Shown here piece after piece: positions 55,826 through 64,000 of a stretch of 64,000 bases of DNA. The DNA is from Simmondsia chinensis (Eukaryota > Streptophyta > Magnoliopsida > Caryophyllales > Simmondsiaceae): positions 7,571,320-7,635,319 of the forward strand of contig JAGTTD010000007.1 in assembly GCA_018398585.1 (NCBI GenBank), read 5' to 3'. How positions within the stretch are numbered: position 1 is the stretch's first letter; each line of letters starts with the position of its first letter. The notes below the pieces were generated by a model. That model was not told where the DNA came from. It saw only the letters and a list, made by a program, of their open reading frames with translations, and ran no database searches. The translations under genes were made by a program, and so were the position numbers.

Positions 55826-57800
55826 TCTCCTGGGGAGATTAATTGAATTGTATTATAGTTTTGAAGAAATTCTCTGAAAAGAAAGTCTGGCAACGAATTG
55901 TTTTCTCCTCTAATAAATTCAATTTGAAAATCAAATACAGAAATGATGGATTGCCATGTTGCAAAAATTTACTTTGAAACTATATTGTTACAGCGTTTTG
56001 TAAAACTTCTTTTGCAAATTTGCAATCAATTCTTAAAAGAAAAGTTTTATTATATAAATCATTTTGGAATTTTGAAATACATAGGAAAATGGATAAAGCT
56101 TCTTTTTTAATTGTTGAATAATTTTTTTGAACTCCAAGTCAAAGTCCAGGATGAAATTTAATTATTTGTTCAGGGTTGGAATCCACTTTTTGTTCGAATA
56201 TACCACCATAACCTATATCCAATGCATCTGTTTCTACTATGAGAGACGCTTTTGGATTTGGAAGGGTTAGGCATGGGAGATTTTTGACTCTTTGTTTTAA
56301 GGTTTGCACTATCTTAGTATGATTTTCTATCCAAGGAAGAGGATTTTTTTTTGAAGCCTTTAGTATAAAGGTGGACACACATTACGAAGGTTGGGGAAGA
56401 AATCAGCAACATAAGTTAAATATCCTAAAAATCTTTATAATTAAGTTTTGTCTTTTAAATCATTTGAAAATTTCTCAGCAAACTCTATTGCCTTTATAAT
56501 AGGTTTTGTGGTTCCTTCAAAAATATCATGTCTTAAAAATCTTACTTTGGTTTGAAACAATTTCATTTTTGACACTGAAACAACTAAACCATTTCTTTTG
56601 TTAGTGTTGATAAGGATATTTAAATGTTTGAAATGTTGATCAATATTTTTTGAGGAAACTAAGATATCATCAATGTAAACAATAATGAAATCTGTATATT
56701 GCTTAAAAATGTCATTCATAATATTTTAAAATTCTGATGGAGCATTTTTGAGTCCAAAAGGTATTACATTGCAATCATAGTGATCAAATGGAATTGTGAT
56801 TGCCGTTTTTTAATGATCTTTTTCATCAATTTGAATTTGCCAAAAATCACTTTTTAAATCAAATTTTGAAAATATATTTGAATCATGTAACCTATTTAAT
56901 GGATCTATTTTGTTTGGAATTGGATATCTTATCCATTGAAGAACTTTGTTTAATGGTTTGTAGTTGATAACTAGTCTTAGAACTCCTCTTTCTAGTTCTG
57001 CTTGTTTGTTAACATAGAATGCAGAACAGCTCCAAGGAGATTTTGATGGTGTTATTAATTTTTCGTCTAAAAGCAGTTGAATTTCATTTTGCCATGTTCT
57101 AACAATTCTTTGTTCATTTGAATATGTCTGACTTTTGTTGGTATATTTTTCTTGTTAAAATTTTTTTCATAAGGCAATTGAATTATATGTGTTTTTCTTT
57201 CCCAAAATGCATTAGGAAGATAAGAGCGTACTTCCTTTATTATTCTTTTGTTCAATTGAGTTATTTTTTCATTTGACTAGGCTAATTATTTTTCAATCAT
57301 TTGATATTTTATTTCCTTTTGAAGATATTGAATATGACTTTTCTTGTTAGTAATTAGGTTTATTCTTTTGAATATTATTGATTATAAGAGATTTAAGTCT
57401 CTTTGTTGGACTGCATTTAAGAATTGAAATGTTACTTTTGTATTCATAATTTGACTATGATTTCCTTCTTTTGTGACAGTGAAAGGATATATTTGACTTA
57501 CAAAAGGGGTTCCTAATATAATTTATTGTTGAAGATTTTTGACCAAAATAAATGGTGTTTTGAAGCAAACTCCATTGTTGCAGATATATGAATTTGAAAT
57601 TTATATTTGATATTCATTTTATTTCCACTAGTTGTGTGGATACTTTCTAATTTTTTTTTTAATATTTTGATGGAACAAATCCTTCTTGGATGCAATTGAG
57701 ATCTGCTCTAGAATCTAACAGAGCTTGAGTTTGAATCTTATAATCCTTTGAAATATGAAGAGTAACATAGACATATCATTTTTGATATTCTATTTTTTTC
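55826..57800 (-). pseudogene. Pararetrovirus D ORF1, protease-RT-RNase H part
   Basis: Retropepsin-like LLDSRADLNCIQEGF near 57,700 (the Gly of D-S/T-G is Arg). RT has the catalytic YIDDILVSS (about 56,670-56,695) and KVRFLRHDIFEGT. RNase H has ASLIVETDALDIGYGGI near 56,235 and DLYNKTFLL-type sequence near 56,060. The domains are complete in order, with stops and frameshifts. Copy D is the most complete polymerase copy here. Confidence 0.85.
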
Positions 57801-59760
57801 AATTATTTGAAGATATTTGTCATTTGATATTGGTTCATGAGGTATTTGAAGGTTAATATTGTCTAATTAAGTTTCTATTAGAATATTTGTTTTGGATTAT
57901 ATGTATGATAATCTTGATTCTAATTGTGAATCTTTTGATTCTAAAAGGGATAGTTTTGATTTTATTTCTAAATCTTGATATTGTACTGTTATTAATTCTG
58001 TTTGTAAATGTTTAATTTGTTCTTTTAGTTCATTGATTTTTCTTTGTAAATCTCCAGTTGAAATTTGTCTAAATACATTTGGTGTAGGATATTTTTTAAG
58101 TATTTGTTTTAAAGATTTGGGTTGCCTTGGTGGAGTTATTGCTTGTTCCTTAAATATAATTTCTTTTTATTTGAGAAGATATTCTTTCCTTATTTCTCGA
58201 TCTTGAATTTTTTTTTTAACTGTCCTAGAGGTCTTCTTTATTTGCTATTGTTAGTACGTTATGTTTTAATTTTGCAAGGACATAAATTTTCACTTGAATC
58301 AGATGATGTGTCTTCATTGGTTGTTTCTTCTTGAATTTCAAATAAATAATCTTCATTGTTTGAGCTTAATTCAGAAAGAAATAAATTCATTAATTTATTT
58401 TTTAAATCTTCATCTTCTATTTGATTTATTTTTTCTTTTATTTTACATTCGTTTCGGTAATGATCAGGTTTACATTTGAAGCATATTGGGATTTTGCTTG
58501 TTTTTCTCTTTGAATATTTTTTCCTATTTTTGTAATATTGAGGTGGTGGTTGTTGTTCATATTTACCTTTTATTTTTATAATACCAAAGATCTTGTTGAA
58601 ATGTTTTCTTTTTGTAACGTTTTGAAGGAGGTTTGAAATTATGAATACCATATTGAGCACAGAAAGAGCCTAATTCTTTTCTTGTTTGTGCCTTTTTGAA
58701 ATTGTTCCGAAGTTTTTGTTCTTGACATAATTGTAATGCTTCCTTTTTGATAAAGGAAAATAACTGCCCGTATGTTATATTATACCAGGGAATTGTTTGA
58801 GTTCCACAAACATCTTAAATTTTAGTCATTATTCTTTCTACAAATAATTTTAGAAGTCTAGTAACAAATCTTTCTTTCCAAAATGGTTGATTTCCGTCTT
58901 CTCTTTTGAGTACATGAGTTAAAAACATATCTTTGTACCACCGAAAATCTTGTAAAGAAGGACATCTTAAATTGGTTAAAAATAATTTTGTTGATTCTTC
59001 CTCTTCGGTTATGCTGCCAAGAAAGGCAACAGTTATTGACCAAATTAATTTTTCTACTGCGTCTTCCACTACTTCTTCGATATAAAGTGAATTGACATCA
59101 TTAGGATAAAATCGATGCCTTTCTATATGAGTATGATTGAGTATTAATTCTCTTTCATGAGGTTGTAAAGTTCTTGACCACCATGATTACAGTTGTCCTG
59201 AGAATCTAGAAGCAATTAATTTGGCTAATATATGATTTGTACGTGAAGGATTGGATACTTTATAAGCTATTGAAGCTATTGTCATTTGTTGTAAAGTATT
59301 TTTGATTTCATATTCAGAATTTTTTTTTATATTCTATTCAAGGATATCATTTCCATTAAATGATACGGAGGTAAATTGATTTCTTTCTTCATATTGTATA
59401 CCATGAGGGGTTAGTCTTGGATAATAATTTCTTGTGGGTTGGTTTTTCCAACTATTTCTTATCCTATTTATTGATGATTCAGGGTTTTTAATCGTATCAG
59501 TGTTAAATTGTTTTTTTGTTTTTTGAATTTCTATTTGACTTAGGGATATCGATGAAGTTTATTCATTTGAGTCTTTATTTTCTTCTTTTGAAATAGTTTG
59601 AATTTCAGGACTACTAGTTGTTGGATTATTCGTTAATTTGAGCTTTTGAGTGATTCTTTCAATAATATCATCATTAAAATTCTACGTTTTTCTTAGTTTT
59701 ATTTATTCTTTATCTTTTTGAGTTAAATTAAAACGTTGGAAAGAGGGTTGTTGAATTCAT
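57801..59760 (-). pseudogene. Pararetrovirus D ORF1, coat-protein part
   Basis: FLTNLRCPSLQDFRWYKDMF (59,069-58,815 frame), a Tyr/Lys/Arg-rich region and the zinc knuckle CFKCKPDHYRNEC near 58,460 (one residue short between Cys and His compared with copy A). An acidic tail SSDSSENLCPCK near 58,275 follows, then a coiled-coil-like segment to 57,850. Upstream 59,300-59,760 is the linker. Confidence 0.8.
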
Positions 59761-60690
59761 TGAAAAATGGATTTGTCTGTGATTATAGAGTTGGAAAGCT
59801 TTGTTTAATAGGGTAGCTTTGAGGTATTCGTTGAGGGATTGTATAAATTGTATATGTTGGTTGAAGCGTTGATTAGACTATTAGAGATTGTTCCATTTTT
59901 TGTTTATCCTTGTTATCTATTATATTGTTATGTATTGAATTTAATTATTCTGAAATTGTTTTGGGATTTAAAGCTTGAAAATTATTTTGTTCATAAAATT
60001 TATTTATATCTTTAATTATTTTGTTTATCCTTGTTATCTATTACATTGTTATGTATTGAATTTAAGAGCCTGAAGTAAATTCTATAAATGAGAACAAAGT
60101 TTTGTCTGTTTTATTGGATATTAACATTAAATAAATGAATATATAACGTTAAAGTATTTAAAATTGTCGGATCTCGGAGAGAAATCCAAAAGTTTGGTTA
60201 GCAATTGAAATAAATTGGCCCATTGTGTAGATTGGTTTGAGCAATTGCTCATAAAGACTCTTCATATTGTAAATATGTTGAATCTCTAAGAGCTAACATA
60301 ACTGGTTGGTTATGTCCTATTCTTGTTAAAGGGACAACAACTACTTGAACTAAACCATAGTGTATGTAATGATATCCTTTTGCAATATATTTTTGAATAG
60401 ATAAATTTGAAAGTAGTTGAAATGTTTGAGCTTCTTGATCAATATTCATTGCTTACTCGTGTGTTTTATATGAAAAAGCCATTTTAAAATCAAAAGTACC
60501 AATTTCATAAATTGATTTTAAATCTTCATTTGGAATGCTCCAGTTAATAAAATATCTTGGGTTTGTAATTTCTTTTGAAACTTCTTTTGAATTAACTACA
60601 TGTAAACTAATACTGGGTTGTTTGAAAACATTTTCCTAAAAGATCCAGCGATTCTGAAACCTGACATGGTTACAGCCTCAATTGTTTGGG
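59761..60690 (-). pseudogene. Pararetrovirus D movement-protein N-terminal part, C-terminal half deleted
   Basis: ORF1 probably begins at the ATG complementing 60,667-60,669. NWSIPNEDL (near 60,535), KGYHYIHYGLVQVVV and GHNQPVMLALRD (60,449-60,249) follow. After FVLIYRIYF near 60,085 the sequence jumps to the movement-coat linker. A ~50 bp block (TTTATCCTTGTTATCTATTA) is duplicated at 59,906 and 60,025, marking the deletion. Confidence 0.7.
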
Positions 60691-60881
60691 TTTAACAATT
60701 ACCTAACAGTCTCACTATTTAACACCGTTGAGAACAGTTTGCTATTTGACACTGTTGAGAACAGGAACACCAGCGACACAGTAACGAGAACACCCAACGG
60801 AAATACCTTACACTCGGCTTAACAACGCTATCCGGGCTTACCAATGGTACATTACCGACTTACCAACGCTCCTAATAAATA
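60691..60881 (-). other. Pararetrovirus D leader end
   Basis: Closely parallels 47,431-47,640. It contains repeated TTGAGAAC words (near 60,730 and 60,752). It ends at 60,881, where plus-strand copy E begins head-to-head. Confidence 0.7.
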
Positions 60882-61320
60882 CTTTAATAGCAACCCTACA
60901 ACCAAATGGTTAACAATAGATGGGCAAATAATCCAAATTGTTCATCCTCCCACAAAAAATTTAATTATCAATGTTCGAAATCACGAAATGATAGCCACCC
61001 CTTTCCGTGGGGAAAGAGAGGAAAAAGAAGATTCACTACCTACAATTAAAGATATAAATAAAATTTATGAATAAAATAATTTTCAAGTTTTAAATCTCAA
61101 AACAATTTCAAAACAATTAACTTCAATGCATAACAATATAATAGTTAACAAGGATAAACAAAAATTGGAACAATCTCCAATAGTCTAATCAACGCCTCAA
61201 CCAACATATACAAATTATACAATCCCACAACGAATACCTCAAAGCTACCCTATTCAACAAAGCTTTCCAACTCCACAATCACAGATAAACCCATTTTTTT
61301 AATGAATTCAACAACCCTCT
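60882..61320 (+). pseudogene. Pararetrovirus E, movement C-terminus and linker
   Basis: Plus strand NPTTKWLTIDGQIIQIVH, NLIINVRNHEMIATPFRG and DSLPTIKDINKIYE (to 61,074), then linker matching 49,300-49,600. The orientation is opposite to copy D. Confidence 0.8.
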
Positions 61321-63085
61321 TTCTAACCTTTTAATTTAACTCAAAAAGATAAAGAACAAATAAAACTAAGAAAAACGTAGAATTTTGATGATGATATTAT
61401 TGAAAGAATCACTCAAAAGCTTAAATTAACGAATAATCCAAGAACTAGTAGTCCTACATTTAAACTATTTCAAAAGGAGAAAATGAAGACTCAAATGAAG
61501 AAACTTTATCGATATCCCTAAGTGAAATAGAAATTCAAAAAACAGAAGAACAATTTAATACCAATACAATTGAAAATCCTGAATCATCAATAAATAGGAT
61601 AAGAAATAGTTGGAAAAACCAACCCACAAGAAATTATTATCTAAGACCAACCCCTCCTGATGTACAATATGAAGAAAGAAATCAATTTACCTCCGCATCA
61701 TTTAATGGAAATGATATCTATGAATGGAATATAGATGAAAAATCTGAATATAAAATCAAAAATACTTTACAACAAATGGTAATGGCTTTAATAGCTTATG
61801 AAGTATCCAATCCTTCACGTACGAATCATATATCAGCCAGATTAATTGCTTCTGGATTCTCAGGACAACTGCAATCATGGTGGTCAAGAACTTTACAACC
61901 CCATGAAAGAGAATTAATACTCAATCATACTCATATAGAAAGACATCGGCTTAATCCTAATGATGTCAATTCACCTTATATTGAAGAAGTACTAAAAGAT
62001 GCAGTAGAAATATTAATTTGGTCAATAATTATTGCCTTTCTTGATAGCATAACTGAAGAACAAGAATCAACAAAATTATTTTTAACCAATTTAAGATGTC
62101 CCTCTTTACAAGTTTTTCGGTGGTACAAAAATATGTTTTTAACTCATATACTCAAAAGAGAAGACGGAAATCAACCATTTTGGAAAGAAAGATTTGTTAC
62201 TGGACTTTCAAAATTATTTGCTGAAAGAATAATAACTAAAATTCAAGATATTTGTGGAACTCAAACAATTCCCTAGTATAATATAACATATGGACAATTA
62301 TTTCCCTTTATCAAAAGGGAAGCATTACAATTATGTCAAGAACAAAAACTTCGTAACAATCTCAAAAAGGCACAAACAAGAAAAAAAAAATTAGGCTCTT
62401 TCTGTGCTCAATATAGTATTCATAATTTCAAACTTCCTTCAAAACGATACAAAAAGAAAAAATTTCAACAATATCTTAAGTATTATAAAAAGAAAAGAAA
62501 AAGCAAATATGAACAACCACCATCACTTCAATATTACAAAAATAGGAAAAAAAAATATTCAAAGAGAAAAACAAGCAAAATCCTAATATGCTTCAAATGT
62601 AAACCTGGTCATTACCGAAATGAATATAAAATAAAAGAAAAAATAAATCAAATAGAAGATGAAGATTTAAAAAATAAAATTTATTTCTGTCTTAATCAAG
62701 CTCAAACAATAAAAATTATATATTTGAAATTCAAGAAGAAACAACCAATAAAGATACATCATCTGGTTCAAGTGAAAATTTATGTCCCTGCAAAATTAAA
62801 ATAATTAACGCACTAACAAGAGCAAATAAAGAAGACCTCTTGGATATGGTAGAAAAAAAAATTTAAGATTAAGAAATAAGGAAAGAATGTCTTCTCAAAT
62901 TAAAAGAAATTATATTCAAGGAACAATAAATAACTCGACCCAGGCAACCCAAATCTTTAGAACAAATATTTGAAAAATATCCTACACCAAATGTATGTAG
63001 ACAAATTTCAACTAGAGATTTACAAAAAGAAATCAATGAACTAAAAGAACAAATTAAACATTTACAAACAAAATTAATAATAATA
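61321..63085 (+). pseudogene. Pararetrovirus E coat-protein region
   Basis: The frame 61,776-62,276 is well kept (SGFSGQLQSWWSRTLQPHER, FLTNLRCPSLQVFRWYKNMF). After a TAG at 62,275 it continues with a basic stretch and the knuckle CFKCKPGHYRNEY near 62,590 (last Cys lost), the SENLCPCK tail near 62,780 and a coiled-coil-like LEQIFEKYPTPN segment to 63,085. Confidence 0.8.
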
Positions 63086-63660
63086 TAGTGTCAAGATGTT
63101 TGTGGAACTCAAACAATTCCCTAGTATAATATAACATATGGACAATTATTTTCCTTTATCAAAAAGGAAGCATTACAATTATGTCAAGAACAAAAACTTC
63201 AAAAAAATCTCAAAAGGGTACAAACAAGAAAAGAATTACATTCTTTCTGTGCTCAATATGGTATTCATAATTTCAATCCTCCTTTAAAATGATACAGAAA
63301 GAAAACATTTCAACAAGATATTAGGTATTATAAAAAAAGAAAAGAAAAAGTAAATATGAACAACCACCACCACCTCAATATTACAAAATAGGAAAAAATA
63401 TTCAAAGAGAAAAACAAGCAAAATCCCCATATGCTTCAAATATAAAAAACCTGGTCATTGCCGAAATAAATGTAAAATGAAAGAAAAAAAATCAAATAGA
63501 AGATGAAGATTTAAAAAATAAATTTATGAATTTATTTTTTTCTGAATCAAGCTCAAACAATGAAAATTACATACTTGAAATTCAAGAAGAAACAACCAAT
63601 GAAGACACATCATCTAATTCAAGTGAAAATTTATGTCCCTGCAAAATTAAAACAATGAAT
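63086..63660 (+). pseudogene. Second partial coat region of copy E (tandem duplicate)
   Basis: 63,092 onward repeats 62,244 onward (CAAGATNTTTGTGGAACTC and the following 550 bp) at an offset of about 848 bp. The frame runs to SENLCPCKIKT near 63,650. Its knuckle also lacks a Cys (CFKYKKPGHCRNKC). The duplicate has diverged from the first copy. Confidence 0.8.
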
Positions 63661-64000
63661 TTGAATCTGATCAAAATAAGGTTAAAAGACATTGGTACTT
63701 TCAAACTTTTGCAAAGGAATCAACAATCAAAATTGGAGAAACTTATTACAAAAAATTAAATCAATTAAAATGTAATATTCCATTCTTCAAATGGTTAGAA
63801 TCATACTCATCAAGAAACTAAATATCAAATCCTTTTATGAAAAATTTTATAAATGTTAATGCAAACCCTATAACTAAATGATTAACAAAAGATAGACAAA
63901 TAATTCAAACTATTCATCCTCCTAAAAAAATTTAATTATCAATGTTCAAAACCAAAAAATGATAGCCAATCCTTTCCGTGGGATACACCCCCATTTAAGT
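63661..64000 (+). pseudogene. Pararetrovirus movement-protein fragment at the right edge
   Basis: FFKWLESYSSRN (near 63,785), NPFMKNFINVNANPITK and IIQTIHPPK, broken by stops. It follows the duplicated coat end directly, so order is scrambled here. Continues beyond the window or ends at TTTCCGTGGGATACACCC. Confidence 0.7.

Overview
This is a transposon-dense stretch of a flowering-plant nuclear genome. The element lineages (CACTA, chromovirus, Copia, RTE-type LINE, endogenous caulimovirid) and the plant 5S rRNA fragments point to an angiosperm, probably a eudicot with a large repeat-rich genome. The species cannot be named from the sequence. I see no intact host protein gene. The only host coding signal I recognise is two exons of the spliceosomal protein SmF (minus strand, 28,009-29,341), with a frameshift.

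Layout. 1-6,469 is the right-hand part of a CACTA (En/Spm) transposon: the transposase C-terminus, a spliced TNPA-like gene, about 650 bp of subterminal repeats and the terminal TAGTG. It sits inside the reverse transcriptase of a chromovirus-type Ty3/gypsy element that continues to its 3' LTR near 9,111. A retroelement fragment and a TSD-flanked solo LTR lie in the CACTA introns. 10,059-12,352 is a short non-autonomous LTR element (minus) with paired LTRs, PBS and polypurine tract, abutting a second gypsy fragment. 14,960-15,249 is a SINE with a nearly full-length 5S rRNA head and a 17-18 bp target-site duplication.

16,545-25,075 and 43,435-64,000 are dominated by broken, partly inverted endogenous pararetroviruses (Caulimoviridae-like). 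Their order is promoter, leader with PBS, ORF1 (movement, coat, protease, RT, RNase H), ORF2. Two RTE-type LINEs (16,978-18,448 and about 50,722-53,830) share their 3' tail with the 5S SINEs. 30,990-32,750 is a decayed Copia element. 33,073-36,070 is an approximately 3 kb inverted repeat whose right arm runs into a large LTR element (35,517-43,434). That element carries a spliced ORF of the putative plant transposon protein type and an antisense Copia fragment directly against its 5' LTR.

How the parts relate. This is nested insertion: CACTA into gypsy, LTR elements into CACTA introns, SINE and LINE into pararetrovirus. The most interesting signal is the apparent SINE-LINE partnership. Two SINE copies join a 5S rRNA promoter head to a body that matches the 3' ends of both LINEs in the same window, as expected if the LINE enzyme mobilises the SINE by recognising that tail.
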